This document shows, in pieces, positions 16,240 through 25,674 of a stretch of DNA of 64,000 nt (its first letter is position 1; every line of letters begins with the position of its first letter). The stretch lies in contig NZ_LT629770.1 in the NCBI RefSeq assembly GCF_900105335.1, positions 124,001 through 188,000 on the forward strand, given 5' to 3'. The DNA is from Microbacterium paraoxydans. GTDB lineage: Bacteria > Actinomycetota > Actinomycetes > Actinomycetales > Microbacteriaceae. The position numbers were made by a program, and so were the translations under genes. The notes beneath the pieces were generated by a model, which was not told the DNA's origin, made no database searches, and saw only the letters and a list, made by a program, of their open reading frames with translations.

Positions 16240-17368
16240 GAGAACCGCGCCGGCCGGACCCCGCGTCGCCGTGATCGGCGCCGGCAGCTGGGGCACCACG
16301 TTCGGCAAGATCCTCGCCGATGGCGGCGCCCATGTGACGATGTGGGCGCGTCGGGCCGAGCTCGCGCATGAGATCGACGAGGCGAAGCGCAACTCGCGCT
16401 ACCTGCCGGGTATCAATCTGCCCCGGACGATGGCGGCCACGCACGAGCTGGCGACCGCGCTCGACGGCGTCGACCAGGTGTACCTGTCCGTGCCGAGCCA
16501 GTCGCTGCGGGAGAACCTCAAGGCACTGCGCCCGCTGATCGCCTCGGGTGACGCGAAGATCGTTAGCCTCATGAAGGGCGTCGAGCGGGGCACCGGTCTG
16601 CGCATGAGCCAGGTCATCCAGCAGGAGCTGCAGTGCGACCCCGACCGGATCGCCGTGGCCTCCGGACCGAATCTCGCCCTGGAGATCGCGCGGGAGCAGC
16701 CGACCGCGGCCGTGATCTCGTCGCGCAGCCAGGAGACCGCGGACGTCGTGGCTCGGGCCGCGCGCAACTCCTACTTCCGGACGTTCGTGAACACGGACGT
16801 CATCGGCACGGAGTTCGGCGGAGTGCTCAAGAACCTCATCGCCGTCGCCATCGGCATCGTCGACGGCGTCGGCTACGGCGAGAACACCAAGGCGTCGATC
16901 ATCACCCGCGGCCTCGTCGAGATGACCGACTTCGCGGTCGCGAACGGCGCCCAGCCGGAGACCCTGCAGGGGCTGGCCGGTCTCGGCGACCTCATCGCGA
17001 CCTGCCAGTCGCCGCTGAGCCGCAACAACACCGCCGGGCGGCTGCTCGGGCAGGGCTACAGCTTCCAGGACGTCGTGAAGCAGATGCAGCAGACAGCCGA
17101 GGGGCTCGCCTCGGTCGCGCCGGTGCTGCAGCTCGCCCGCGAAGCCGATGTGCACATGCCGATCGTCGAGCAGGTGAAGATGGTGCTCGACGGCAAGATG
17201 GATCCCCGGGACATCGCCCCGCATCTCACGACGGACGACGACACCCCGCAGGGGGAGAGGACCAACCATGGACAAGCAGACGGTGGTGGTGCTCTTCGGA
17301 GGGCGCTCCAGCGAGCATTCGATCAGTTCCGCAACGGCGGGGGGAGTGCTGGGCGCGATCGATCGTGA
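16229..17368 (+). CDS. gpsA: Glycerol-3-phosphate dehydrogenase [NAD(P)+]
   Basis: 379 aa. Makes sn-glycerol-3-phosphate from dihydroxyacetone phosphate for lipid synthesis. The NAD(P) motif GAGSWG is at residues 17-22 and the catalytic lysine is K201 in GGVLKNLIAVAIG; GLGDLIATC and the later substrate-loop RNNTAGRLLGQG follow. The TTG start at 16229 has AAGGAG 10 nt upstream. The recognisable family region ends near residue 340; about 34 further codons run out of frame through the first 101 bp of ddl, an unusually long same-strand overlap. The extra tail, GGGALRRALQRAFDQF, is basic and amphipathic. Either the tail is real or the stop is artefactual. Confidence 0.93.
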   Translation: MTPKRTAPAGPRVAVIGAGSWGTTFGKILADGGAHVTMWARRAELAHEIDEAKRNSRYLPGINLPRTMAATHELATALDGVDQVYLSVPSQSLRENLKALRPLIASGDAKIVSLMKGVERGTGLRMSQVIQQELQCDPDRIAVASGPNLALEIAREQPTAAVISSRSQETADVVARAARNSYFRTFVNTDVIGTEFGGVLKNLIAVAIGIVDGVGYGENTKASIITRGLVEMTDFAVANGAQPETLQGLAGLGDLIATCQSPLSRNNTAGRLLGQGYSFQDVVKQMQQTAEGLASVAPVLQLAREADVHMPIVEQVKMVLDGKMDPRDIAPHLTTDDDTPQGERTNHGQADGGGALRRALQRAFDQFRNGGGSAGRDRS

Positions 17369-18350
17369 GCGGTATGCCGTGATCCCGGTGGGGATCACCC
17401 GCGAGGGGGCCTTCGTCCTCGAGGACGACGACCCGGCGAAGTTCCCGCTCGACGCCGCGCATCTCCCGGAGGTCGTCGACAACGGCACCCGGGTGCTCTG
17501 GCCGGAACCCGGGGGTGACCGCACCCTGCGGGTCGTGCATCCGGGCGGTGAGACCGAGGGACTCGGCGAGATCGACGTCGTGCTGCCGATCCTGCACGGA
17601 CCGCACGGCGAGGACGGCACGATCCAGGGCTACTTCGACACGCTCGAGGTCCCCTACGCCGGGGGCGGCGTGCTCGACTCGGCGCTGTGCATGGACAAGC
17701 ACTTCATGAAGATCGCCCTGCAGGCCGCCGGGATCGCGGTGGCGCCGGGTGTGACCGTGCGCCGTCGGGAGTGGGACGCCGATCCCGATGCCCTCCGCGC
17801 CCGTGCCGCCGACCTCGGCCTGCCCGTCTTCGTCAAGCCCGCCCGCGCCGGGTCGAGCGTCGGGGTCTCGAAGGTGTCGGCGCCGCAGGAACTCGACGCC
17901 GCCCTCGCGATCGCGTTCGCCGAGGACGACAAGGTGCTCATCGAGGCCGGTGTCACCGGCCGGGAGATCGAGGTCGCCGTCCTCGAGACGGCCGAGGGCG
18001 TCCGCGCCTCGCTCCCCGGCGAGATCGTGCTGACCGATCGCGGCTTCTACGACTTCGAGGGGAAGTACCTCGGCGGCGACGGCGTCGATGTGGTGTGCCC
18101 GGCGGAGCTGACCGACGCGGAGGTGGCCGCCGTTCAGGAGGCCGGCGTCCGGGCCTTCCAGGCGGTCGACGGTCGCGGCCTCGCCCGGGTGGACATGTTC
18201 CTCACCCCGACCGGCGAGCTCGTCGTGAACGAGCTCAACACCATGCCCGGATTCACGCCCATCTCGATGTTCCCGAAGTGCTGGGTGGCATCGGGACTGA
18301 GCTACGGCGACCTCATCACCGAGCTCGTCGAGGCCGGTCTGCGCCGCTGA
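17268..18350 (+). CDS. ddl: D-alanine--D-alanine ligase
   Basis: 360-aa ATP-grasp enzyme joining two D-alanines for peptidoglycan precursors. The N-terminal VVVLFGGRSSEHSIS, HGPHGEDGTIQGYF, KPARAGSSVGVSKV and C-terminal NELNTMPGFTPISMFP segments are all typical. The ATG at 17268 follows GGGGAGAGG and lies inside the 3' end of gpsA. Product and MurA act in the same pathway, and plsC/gpsA in lipid synthesis, so this is an envelope-building operon. A convergent terminator follows the stop. Confidence 0.95.
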   Translation: MDKQTVVVLFGGRSSEHSISSATAGGVLGAIDRERYAVIPVGITREGAFVLEDDDPAKFPLDAAHLPEVVDNGTRVLWPEPGGDRTLRVVHPGGETEGLGEIDVVLPILHGPHGEDGTIQGYFDTLEVPYAGGGVLDSALCMDKHFMKIALQAAGIAVAPGVTVRRREWDADPDALRARAADLGLPVFVKPARAGSSVGVSKVSAPQELDAALAIAFAEDDKVLIEAGVTGREIEVAVLETAEGVRASLPGEIVLTDRGFYDFEGKYLGGDGVDVVCPAELTDAEVAAVQEAGVRAFQAVDGRGLARVDMFLTPTGELVVNELNTMPGFTPISMFPKCWVASGLSYGDLITELVEAGLRR

Positions 18351-18357
18351 CGTCGTG

Positions 18358-18388
18358 GTTCCCCGCGCGTGCTCAGCTCGCGGGGAAC
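18358..18388. terminator. Bidirectional terminator between ddl and the DUF3515 gene
   Basis: GTTCCCCGCG and CGCGGGGAAC form a perfect 10-bp stem with an 11-nt loop. It starts 7 bp after the ddl stop and its right arm overlaps the last codons of the convergent lipoprotein gene. Confidence 0.7.
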
Positions 18389-18855
18389 TCCACCCGGTCG
18401 GTGCACTGCGCGGTCGCCGGGGCGAGCCCGGACTGGATGTTCGACGACAGGCTGTCGACGATCGACTGGAAGTCGACCTGCTCGCCGCGGCGGATGATCA
18501 CTTCGATGGCCGGTTCCCGACCGTAGGTGACGAGGCGCTGGCGCTCCTCCTCCTGCTCCAGGACGAGCCAGTCGACGCCGCCGAGGGTGGTGCAGACGAG
18601 ATCGGACGGGGCGGGCGGCTCCACGCCGCAGCGCAGGACGACCGTGGGGTCTCCCCAGGCGCCCGTCGCCTGCGCGTCGGTCCACACGCGCTCGTACCCC
18701 CCGACGGTGTCCGGCAGGAGCACGGAGACGTTCGCGCAGGCCGGGTCGTTCGCGTCGGCCGCCGGCTCGAGGTGCACGGTCGTGGAGCATCCGGCGAGTC
18801 CGGCGGCGAGGGCGATCGCCCCCGCGACGGCAGCGAGGCGGCGGGAACGAAGCAT
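18373..18855 (-). CDS. DUF3515 lipoprotein
   Basis: 160-aa secreted lipoprotein of the actinobacterial DUF3515 family. It has a basic start (MLRSRR), a hydrophobic stretch and a lipobox LAGC with Cys at about residue 23, so it should be lipid-anchored outside the cell. Three later cysteines (in DPACANV, VLRCGVEP and AQCTDRV) could form disulfides. Function unknown. It is divergent from thiL with only 23 bp between the start codons; its -10 box TAGCCT lies 6 nt before the ATG, giving a leaderless mRNA, and shares its last two bases with the thiL -10 box. Confidence 0.85.
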   Translation of the reverse strand: MLRSRRLAAVAGAIALAAGLAGCSTTVHLEPAADANDPACANVSVLLPDTVGGYERVWTDAQATGAWGDPTVVLRCGVEPPAPSDLVCTTLGGVDWLVLEQEEERQRLVTYGREPAIEVIIRRGEQVDFQSIVDSLSSNIQSGLAPATAQCTDRVEFPAS

Positions 18856-18861
18856 GTATCC

Positions 18862-18871
18862 AGGCTACCTT
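18862..18871. promoter_or_regulatory. Overlapping divergent -10 boxes of the DUF3515 gene and thiL
   Basis: On the minus strand TAGCCT (18867-18862) stands 6 nt before the DUF3515 ATG. On the plus strand TACCTT (18866-18871) stands 7 nt before the thiL ATG. The two hexamers share the TA at 18866-18867, so RNA polymerase cannot open both at once. Both mRNAs would start at or next to the start codon. Motif reading is direct; promoter activity is inferred. Confidence 0.6.
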
Positions 18872-18878
18872 TGACGAC

Positions 18879-19874
18879 ATGCCCTCCCGACCCGACTCCG
18901 ACGATCCGCGCCTGGGAGATCTCTCGGAGGGTCGCATCCTCCGCGCCATCCTCCAGCGCACCGCGCCGGGAGCGCACACGCTTCTCGGTCCCGGCGACGA
19001 TGCGGCCGTGATCGCCGCCCCCTCGGCATCGGTCGTCGCGACGACGGACACGCTCGTGCACGGGCCCGACTTCCGGCTCGCCTGGACGAGCGGGTACGAC
19101 CTCGGCTGGAAGGCGGCGGCGGTCAACCTCGCCGACATCGCCGCGATGGGCGCACGCCCGACCGCGCTGCTCGTGGCTCTGGCCGTGCCGCGCGACCTCC
19201 GGCTGTCCTTCGTGGAGCGCCTGGCCGACGGCTTCCGCGAGGCCTGCGCGGCGCTCGCCCCCGGGTGCGCGGTGGTCGGCGGCGATCTCACGGTGTCCGA
19301 GGTGCTCACCGTCGCTGTGACGGCTCTGGGCGACTTGGAAGGCCGCCCACCGGTGACCAGGGCGGGGGCGCGACCGGGGGACGTCGTCGCCGTCGCCGGA
19401 GAGCTGGGTCACGCCGCACACGGGCTGGCCGTGCTGTTCGGACGCTTCCGGGACGGCGAGACGCCGGTCCCGGTCGATCCCGCGGCTCTCGCACCCGGGG
19501 AGAGCGCCGCGGTCGCCGCGCAGCTGCGGCCGTCGCCGCCCATCGGCCTCGGCGTGGTCGCGGCGGCGGCCGGGGCGACCGCGATGATGGACGTCTCGGA
19601 CGGGCTCGCCCTCGACGCGCGTCGCCTCGCCGAGGCCTCGGGCGTCACCCTCGCGCTGGACGGCGCCGCGCTCGGCGCGAACCCGCAGCGCGCGCTCGCA
19701 GGCGGGGAGGACCACGCCCTGCTCGCGACGTTCCCGGACGGCGTGCTGCCGCCGGGTTTCCGTGCGATCGGCGTCGTGCGTCCGCGCGGCGAGGAGGACC
19801 TGCTCTGCGACGACGGTCCCGTGGACGTCAGCGGCTGGGATCCCTACCGGGACTGGGACTCCGTCGCCGGTTGA
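18879..19874 (+). CDS. thiL: Thiamine-monophosphate kinase
   Basis: 331 aa, AIRS-like kinase that phosphorylates thiamine monophosphate to the coenzyme thiamine pyrophosphate. Typical segments are LGPGDDAAVI near residue 47, ATTDTLVHG, DLGWKAAAVNLADIAAMGA, VGGDLT and GMM-like MMDVSDGLALD. The ATG at 18879 lies 7 nt after a TACCTT box, with no Shine-Dalgarno, so it is probably translated from a leaderless mRNA. The 3' end overlaps the convergent rsmD gene by 31 bp. Confidence 0.93.
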   Translation: MPSRPDSDDPRLGDLSEGRILRAILQRTAPGAHTLLGPGDDAAVIAAPSASVVATTDTLVHGPDFRLAWTSGYDLGWKAAAVNLADIAAMGARPTALLVALAVPRDLRLSFVERLADGFREACAALAPGCAVVGGDLTVSEVLTVAVTALGDLEGRPPVTRAGARPGDVVAVAGELGHAAHGLAVLFGRFRDGETPVPVDPAALAPGESAAVAAQLRPSPPIGLGVVAAAAGATAMMDVSDGLALDARRLAEASGVTLALDGAALGANPQRALAGGEDHALLATFPDGVLPPGFRAIGVVRPRGEEDLLCDDGPVDVSGWDPYRDWDSVAG

Positions 19875-20458
19875 GCGGTCGCGGAGGCGGCGTCCTCGAG
19901 GTCGGGCTCCGCCCACCAGAGGGTCGTGTCGCCGTAGGTCTTCTCCCGGAAAACCCGGAGTCCGGCCGCGGCGAAGTCGGGTGTGGACGAACGCCGGGCG
20001 CGTTCGACGACCACCACGGCATCGTCGCTGAGCAGCGGAGCGAGGGCGGCGAGGTCGCCGTCCATCGCCTCGTCGCCGATGTCGTACGGCGGATCCGTGA
20101 ACACGAGGTCGTAGGGCCCGGACGCTCGGCCGAGGAACGCCCGGACCGTCGCCTCCTGCACCCGTGCGGTCGCGGTGCCGGAGGCCTTCGCGACGGCCGC
20201 GGCGTTGCGCCGCACGACGGCGGCGGCCTGCCGGCCGCGCTCGACGAGGTCGGCGCTCCGGGCCCCGCGGCTGAGGGCTTCGAGCCCGAGCGCTCCTGAG
20301 CCCGCGTAGAGGTCGAGCACGCGGGCGTCCGCGATCGCGTCGAGCGACTCCAGGGCGCCGAACAGCGACTCGCGCACGCGGTCGCTCGTCGGCCTGGTCC
20401 CGGCGCCGGGGACGTCGAGCCGGGTGCCGCGTGCCGTTCCGGCGATGATCCTCGTCAC
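19844..20458 (-). CDS. rsmD: 16S rRNA (guanine(966)-N(2))-methyltransferase
   Basis: 204 aa. Methylates G966 of 16S rRNA using S-adenosylmethionine. Motif I is DLYAGSGALGLEALSRGA and the catalytic motif IV is FTDPPYDI, the D-PPY form of amino-group methyltransferases. The conserved N-terminus RIIAGTARGTRLDVPG fixes the start at GTG 20458; the much longer open frame upstream is antisense to recG. Neighbouring coaD is a common genomic partner of rsmD. It ends inside the convergent thiL 3' end. Confidence 0.93.
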   Translation of the reverse strand: MTRIIAGTARGTRLDVPGAGTRPTSDRVRESLFGALESLDAIADARVLDLYAGSGALGLEALSRGARSADLVERGRQAAAVVRRNAAAVAKASGTATARVQEATVRAFLGRASGPYDLVFTDPPYDIGDEAMDGDLAALAPLLSDDAVVVVERARRSSTPDFAAAGLRVFREKTYGDTTLWWAEPDLEDAASATAQPATESQSR

Positions 20459-20518
20459 CCGTTCACGATACGACAGGCCGCGGACGGTCGTGTCCGTGCG
20501 GTTCCCTAGACTCGGAGC

Positions 20519-22693
20519 ATGTCGCTCACGCTCGAATCCTCGCTCGAGGAGGCCCTCGGTGCGGCGTCGGCCAAGACGCTCGACCGCGCCTTCGGCATGA
20601 AGACCGTCGGCGACCTGCTCGCGCACTACCCGCGTCGGTACGCCGACCCGGGGGAGCTCACTCCCATCCGCGACCTCCCGATCGGGGAGACCGTCACGAT
20701 CGTCGCCGAGGTCCTCTCGTCGAGCTTCCGCCGGATGCGCAATCGACCGGGAGCCATGGTCGACGTCGTCATCGGCGACGGCGTCGGTCGCATGTCGCTG
20801 ACCTTCTTCGCGAAGAACGTCGGCGCGGCGGAGTGGCGCTCCAAGGATCTGGCTGTCGGGCGCCGCGGGGTCTTCTCCGGGAAGGTGGGCGAGTTCAACG
20901 GGATGACCCAGTTCGCCCACCCGGAATACGAGCTGTTCGACGACGAGGACGCGGCGCGCCGGCGGGCGGATGCGAGGGCGGCGGTCCCGATCCCGATCTA
21001 TCCGGCCACCTCCGCGATCCAGACGTGGCAGATCGCCCGCCTCGTCGGGCGCGTCCTCGACGACCTCTCGTCGGTCCCCGACCCGCTGACCCCGGAGATC
21101 CGCACCCGCGAGGAGCTGCTGACGGCGCGAGAGGCTCTGGAGGCGATCCACCGCCCGCGTTCCCGCAACGACATCGATCCCGCCGTCCGCACGCTGCGCA
21201 TGCACGAGGCGCTCACGCTCCAGACGGCCCTGCTCCAGCAGCGCGACGCGGTTCGCGCCCTGGCCGCCACCTCGCGGCCGGCGGCACCCGGCGGGCTGCT
21301 GGAGCGCTTCGATGCCGCTCTGCCCTATACGCTCACGCCGGATCAGGAGACGGTCGGCGCTCAGATCGCAGACGACCTCGTCGGCTCCTGGCCGATGAAC
21401 CGGCTCGTGCAGGGCGAGGTCGGTTCGGGAAAGACGCTGGTCGCGCTGCGGGCGATGCTGCAGGTGGCCGAGAGCGGCGGACAGGCGGCCCTGATCGCCC
21501 CGACGGAAGTCCTCGCGGCGCAGCATCTGCGTTCGATCACGAAGATGCTCGGCCCGCAGCTGGCCCCGCTGCTGATGCCGACGCTGCTCACCGGGCAGAT
21601 GCCGGCGGCCGATCGCCGCAAGGCCGCGCTGCGCGTCGCCTCCGGCCAGGCGCTGATCGTGGTCGGCACCCACGCGCTCCTCGGGGAGAAGACCACGTTC
21701 GCCGATCTCGGTCTGGTCGTGGTCGACGAGCAGCACCGTTTCGGGGTCGAGCAGCGGGAGGCGCTGCGGGCGAAGGGATCCAGCCCGCACGCGCTCGTCC
21801 TCACCGCGACCCCGATCCCGCGGACGGTCGCGATGACGGTCTTCGGCGACCTCGACACCTCGGTCATCCGCACGATGCCCGCCGGTCGTGCCGGCATCGA
21901 GTCGTACGTCGCGCCGTTGGCCGAGCACCCGGGCTGGTTCAACCGGGTGTGGGAACGGGCGGCGGAGGAGATCGCGCAGGGCCGGCAGGTGTTCGCCGTC
22001 TGCGCGGCCATCGACACCGCGGCGAAGACGGCCGAGGCGGGGGAGCAGGCGCTGCTCGCCCCCGAGGGCGGCAAAGGCCCTCGATGGGGTGTCGTGCAGC
22101 TCGACGAGGCGCTGGCCACGCATCCGACCCTCGGCGGTCTGCGACGGGCGGTGCTCCACGGGAAGATGCCCTCGGAGGAGAAGGACGCCGTCATGCAGGC
22201 CTTCGCCCGCGGGGAGATCGACCTCCTCCTAGCGACGACCGTGATCGAGGTGGGCGTGGACGTCCCCAACGCCTCGACGATGATCGTGCTGGACGCCGAC
22301 CGCTTCGGCGTCTCCCAGCTGCACCAGCTCCGCGGTCGGGTGGGGCGAGGCGGCGTCCCGGGGCTGTGCCTGCTCGTCACCGAGGCCGAGGCCGGATCGG
22401 TGGCTCGCGAACGCGTCGACGCGGTCGCCGCCACCCTCGACGGGTTCGCGCTGGCTGAGGTCGACCTCGAACTGCGCGGCGAGGGCGACGTGCTCGGCGC
22501 GGCACAGGCCGGGGTGCGGTCGTCCCTCAAGCTGCTGCGCGTCGTCAAGGATGCCGCTCTCATCACCCGGGCACGCGAGCTCGCGGAGGACATCCTCGCC
22601 GCCGACCCCGAGCTGACGGCGCACCCCGGGCTCCGGGAGGCCATCGGACGGCGCGTCACCGACGAGGATCGCGCGGCGCTGGCGAAGAACTGA
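20519..22693 (+). CDS. recG: ATP-dependent DNA helicase RecG
   Basis: 724 aa, normal length. RecG reverses stalled replication forks and branch-migrates Holliday junctions. N-terminal wedge (OB-fold) about residues 60-160, then helicase domains: Walker A GEVGSGKT at 299-306, DEQH box at 403-406, motif [12 protein letters not shown] near the C-terminus, and a TRG-like end. TAGACT ends 6 nt before the ATG at 20519, so a leaderless transcript is likely. It is divergent from rsmD with 60 bp between. Confidence 0.96.
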   Translation: MSLTLESSLEEALGAASAKTLDRAFGMKTVGDLLAHYPRRYADPGELTPIRDLPIGETVTIVAEVLSSSFRRMRNRPGAMVDVVIGDGVGRMSLTFFAKNVGAAEWRSKDLAVGRRGVFSGKVGEFNGMTQFAHPEYELFDDEDAARRRADARAAVPIPIYPATSAIQTWQIARLVGRVLDDLSSVPDPLTPEIRTREELLTAREALEAIHRPRSRNDIDPAVRTLRMHEALTLQTALLQQRDAVRALAATSRPAAPGGLLERFDAALPYTLTPDQETVGAQIADDLVGSWPMNRLVQGEVGSGKTLVALRAMLQVAESGGQAALIAPTEVLAAQHLRSITKMLGPQLAPLLMPTLLTGQMPAADRRKAALRVASGQALIVVGTHALLGEKTTFADLGLVVVDEQHRFGVEQREALRAKGSSPHALVLTATPIPRTVAMTVFGDLDTSVIRTMPAGRAGIESYVAPLAEHPGWFNRVWERAAEEIAQGRQVFAVCAAIDTAAKTAEAGEQALLAPEGGKGPRWGVVQLDEALATHPTLGGLRRAVLHGKMPSEEKDAVMQAFARGEIDLLLATTVIEVGVDVPNASTMIVLDADRFGVSQLHQLRGRVGRGGVPGLCLLVTEAEAGSVARERVDAVAATLDGFALAEVDLELRGEGDVLGAAQAGVRSSLKLLRVVKDAALITRARELAEDILAADPELTAHPGLREAIGRRVTDEDRAALAKN

Positions 22694-22724
22694 TCGCCGT
22701 TCCGGGTGCCCTAGGCTGGATTCC

Positions 22725-23222
22725 ATGAGCAGCCGGATCGCCGTCGTCCCGGGTTCCTTCGATCCGCCGACCCTGGGTCACCTCGACGTGATCCGGCGCG
22801 CGGCCGCCCTCTACGACGAGCTGCATGTGCTCGTGGTGCACAACCCGGGCAAGGAGGCGATGCTGCCGATCGCGCAGCGGCTCGCCCTCCTGGAACGTTC
22901 GATCGCCGAGGACGGCATGTCCGGCAACATCGTCATCGGCTCCTGGAGCATGGGACTCCTCGTCGACTATGCGCGCGACGTGAACGCCGGCGTCCTCGTG
23001 AAGGGCATCCGCTCGCAGGTCGACGTGGCATACGAATCGCCGATGGCGATCGTCAACCGTCATCTGGCCGACATCGAGACCGTCTTCCTGTTGCCCGACC
23101 CCGCGCACGCGATGGTCTCCAGCTCGCTGGTGCGCCAGGTCGCCGGTCTCGGAGGCGATGTCTCGCCGTTCGTCCCGCCGGCCGTGGCCTCCTTCCTCGA
23201 CACCGGCGCGCGCGGGATCTGA
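22725..23222 (+). CDS. coaD: Pantetheine-phosphate adenylyltransferase
   Basis: 165 aa. Transfers AMP from ATP to 4'-phosphopantetheine, the penultimate step of coenzyme A synthesis. The nucleotidyltransferase motif T-x-G-H is at residues 16-19 in [23 protein letters not shown] and the C-terminal SSSLVRQVA are family signatures. TAGGCT lies 7 nt before the ATG (leaderless pattern). It follows recG in the same direction after 31 bp. Confidence 0.95.
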   Translation: MSSRIAVVPGSFDPPTLGHLDVIRRAAALYDELHVLVVHNPGKEAMLPIAQRLALLERSIAEDGMSGNIVIGSWSMGLLVDYARDVNAGVLVKGIRSQVDVAYESPMAIVNRHLADIETVFLLPDPAHAMVSSSLVRQVAGLGGDVSPFVPPAVASFLDTGARGI

Positions 23223-23292
23223 TCGGCGATCACCCTCCCGTTCCCGGCGGTCTCCCGGCCCTCCTCTCCGGTGACCCGGGTAGCATGGCGGG

Positions 23293-23853
23293 GTGCGTTC
23301 CCGACTCAACAGCCCTTTCGTCCTCCCCGTCCGTGACATCGTCCGGCGCCCGGGGGAGATGCGCGAGCACTCCTTCTCGGTGCCCCTGACGGAGCAGTGG
23401 GGGGAGGGCATCGTCTCCTTCGAGGCGGGCTCGGAACTCGATCTCGACGTGCGGCTGGAGTCCGTCCACGAGGGCATCCTCGTCACCGGAGAGGCGGAGG
23501 GCGAGTACGTCGGCGTGTGCGGTCGATGCCTCACCGACATCGCTCGGCCCGTCGAAGTCGAGTTCCAGGAGCTTTTCGCGTATCCTGGTGAGGAAGAAAC
23601 TGACTTCGAGGTTCAAGACGACCACGTGGATCTTGAAACTCTCGTCAGGGATGCGGCCGTTTTGGCCCTTCCTTTTCAGCCGGTGTGTCAGCCGGATTGC
23701 CTCGGGCTCGACCCGGTCACAGGCGAGAGGCTGACCGAGAGCACCGGAACGGAGCAGGCCGCTCCCATCGATCCTCGGTGGAGCGCGCTCCAGCAGATCA
23801 CAGACCAGGACGGCACGGCAGAACGCGGTGCCGCCGAGAAAGAAGAGAGCTAG
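23293..23853 (+). CDS. YceD family protein (DUF177)
   Basis: 186 aa, DUF177/YceD, a family almost always placed directly before rpmF and implicated in ribosome or 23S rRNA metabolism. Four cysteines in CGRC and CQPDC are visible, suggesting a metal site. The C-terminal 50 residues are polar and probably flexible. The GTG start at 23293 lies 6 nt after TAGCAT and lacks a Shine-Dalgarno, so a leaderless mRNA is likely. rpmF begins 2 bp after the stop. Confidence 0.9.
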   Translation: MRSRLNSPFVLPVRDIVRRPGEMREHSFSVPLTEQWGEGIVSFEAGSELDLDVRLESVHEGILVTGEAEGEYVGVCGRCLTDIARPVEVEFQELFAYPGEEETDFEVQDDHVDLETLVRDAAVLALPFQPVCQPDCLGLDPVTGERLTESTGTEQAAPIDPRWSALQQITDQDGTAERGAAEKEES

Positions 23854-23855
23854 TC

Positions 23856-24065
23856 ATGGCTGGTAACCCCCCGAAGCGCAAGGTCTCCCGTTCGAACACC
23901 CGCTCGCGCCGCGCGCAGTGGAAGGCGGAGGCCCCCGCGCTCGTCAAGACCATCGAGAACGGCAAGGTCGTCTACAGCCGTCCGCACCAGGCGAAGGTCG
24001 TCACCGACTCGCAGGGCACCGAACTCTTCCTCGAGTACAAGGGCCGCAAGGTCGCCGACGTCTGA
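23856..24065 (+). CDS. rpmF: 50S ribosomal protein L32, zinc-free form
   Basis: 69 aa. Starts [20 protein letters not shown], the usual basic L32 N-terminus. The C-terminal half contains no CxxC pairs, so this is the zinc-independent variant that many Actinobacteria use as their main L32. ATG at 23856 follows GAGAG. It sits between yceD and rnc, a conserved arrangement. Confidence 0.95.
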   Translation: MAGNPPKRKVSRSNTRSRRAQWKAEAPALVKTIENGKVVYSRPHQAKVVTDSQGTELFLEYKGRKVADV

Positions 24066-24075
24066 GTCGCGAACC

Positions 24076-24768
24076 GTGACGGAGGTCCCCGGGGGGACGA
24101 GGCCTCTCCCAGATAAGCTCCGCGTCGATATCGACGCGGAGCTTCTGGAGTTGGCCCTCACCCACCGCTCGTATGCGTACGAGCACGGTGGCATCCCGCA
24201 TAACGAGCGTCTCGAATTCCTCGGCGACTCGGTGCTGGGTCAGGCCGTGACCGTCATGCTGTTCACGCGGCACCCCGAGCTCGACGAGGGGGAGCTGGCG
24301 AAGCGTCGGGCGAGCGTCGTGTCGACGGTCGCGCTGGCGGAGGTCGCTCGCGGCATCGATCTCGGCAGCCACCTGCTGCTCGGACGCGGTGAGGAGCAGA
24401 CCGGTGGTCGAGACAAGGACTCGATCCTCGCGGACACCATGGAGGCCGTCATCGGCGCCACCTACCTGTCCGCCGGGCCCGAGGCTGCCACGGCGCTCGT
24501 CCTGCGGCTGACCGAGCCGCTACTCGCCGACCCCGAGCGGTACGGCGCGGCGATGGACCCGAAGACGAGCCTGCAGGAGCTCGCGGCCCGTCTCGGAGCC
24601 ACGCCTCCGCAGTACTCGGTCGAGGCCAGCGGTCCCGACCACGACCGGCGCTTCACGGCGACCGTCGCCGTCGGCGACGTGCGGATGACGGGCGCCGGCA
24701 GCAGCAAGAAGACGGCGGAGATGGCCGCGGCCCTCAGCGCCTGGCGCACGCTCAGCGAGCGTGCCTGA
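24076..24768 (+). CDS. rnc: Ribonuclease III
   Basis: 230 aa. Cleaves double-stranded RNA in rRNA maturation and mRNA decay. The catalytic signature [13 protein letters not shown] is at about residues 43-55 with the metal-binding E and D; a second acidic cluster lies in [14 protein letters not shown]-terminal dsRNA-binding domain spans about 155-228 ([29 protein letters not shown]). The GTG start at 24076 is the best fit. The stop lies 8 bp inside mutM. Confidence 0.95.
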   Translation: MTEVPGGTRPLPDKLRVDIDAELLELALTHRSYAYEHGGIPHNERLEFLGDSVLGQAVTVMLFTRHPELDEGELAKRRASVVSTVALAEVARGIDLGSHLLLGRGEEQTGGRDKDSILADTMEAVIGATYLSAGPEAATALVLRLTEPLLADPERYGAAMDPKTSLQELAARLGATPPQYSVEASGPDHDRRFTATVAVGDVRMTGAGSSKKTAEMAAALSAWRTLSERA

Positions 24769-25624
24769 GCTCCCCGAGGTCGAGGTCGTCCGCTCCGGCC
24801 TCGCACCGGCTGCCGTGGACGCGGTCATCACGGGCGTCAGCGTCTTCGACGAACGCGCGCTCACCCGGCACACCGCCGGAGCCGCGGACTTCGTCCAGCG
24901 TTTGGAGGGTCGCCGCTTCACCGCGGCCGCGCGGCGAGGCAAGTTCCTCTGGCTCCCCGTGGACGACGGCGACTCCGCTCTGATCGCGCATCTGGGCATG
25001 AGCGGCCAGATGCTGCTCCGCGCGCCGGACGCGCCGACCGAGCGCCACGAGCGTGTCCGCCTCGGGATCGAGCATCCCCGACACGGCGAGCTCGCGATCG
25101 TGTTCGCGGATCAGCGGACGTTCGGCTCCCTTGCCGTCGACGCTCTCATCGCCGACGGCCCCTCCCGCATCCCGACACAGGTCGCGCACATCGCACGCGA
25201 CCCGCTCGACCCGTTCTTCGACGACCGGGTATTCCGAGCCGCTCTCACCCGGCGGCACAGCGCGATCAAGCGAGTGCTGCTGGACCAGGGCGTCGTGAGC
25301 GGGATCGGCAACATCTACGCCGACGAGTCGCTGTGGGCGGCCCGCATCCATCCGGAGACGCCGGCCGACGCTCTGCCGACCCGAGCCGTGAATCGCCTGC
25401 TCGCGGAAGTGCGATCGGTCCTGCAGAAGGCTCTCGCCGAGGGCGGCACGAGCTTCGACGCCCAGTACGTCAACGTCAACGGGCAGGCCGGTTACTTCGC
25501 CCACTCCCTGAACGCCTACGGTCGTGGCGGGAAGCCCTGTCCGCGCTGCGGCACGCCGATCACCCGTGCTGCGTTCATGAACCGCTCCTCGCACTTCTGC
25601 CCGCGCTGCCAGCGGAGGCGCTGA
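24761..25624 (+). CDS. mutM: Formamidopyrimidine-DNA glycosylase
   Basis: 287 aa. Removes 8-oxoguanine and ring-opened purines from DNA and nicks the strand. The catalytic N-terminal Pro2-Glu3 ([10 protein letters not shown]) is intact, as are the RRGKFLW lysine segment, the H2TH region ([13 protein letters not shown]) and the C-terminal zinc finger CPRCG...CPRCQ at about 262-285. The GTG start at 24761 overlaps the end of rnc by 8 bp, so translation is coupled. It is convergent with the exporter operon. Confidence 0.96.
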   Translation: MPELPEVEVVRSGLAPAAVDAVITGVSVFDERALTRHTAGAADFVQRLEGRRFTAAARRGKFLWLPVDDGDSALIAHLGMSGQMLLRAPDAPTERHERVRLGIEHPRHGELAIVFADQRTFGSLAVDALIADGPSRIPTQVAHIARDPLDPFFDDRVFRAALTRRHSAIKRVLLDQGVVSGIGNIYADESLWAARIHPETPADALPTRAVNRLLAEVRSVLQKALAEGGTSFDAQYVNVNGQAGYFAHSLNAYGRGGKPCPRCGTPITRAAFMNRSSHFCPRCQRRR

Positions 25625-25674
25625 CCGTGACCGGGCGCGCGTCGCGGGCCTGACGCACCCGGCCTGCCACCGTC

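Noticed and set aside
19844..22159. 771-codon open frame on the minus strand across recG
   Set aside because: Only its last 204 codons (rsmD) are protein-like; the rest is arginine- and glycine-rich antisense of recG, as expected in GC-rich DNA.
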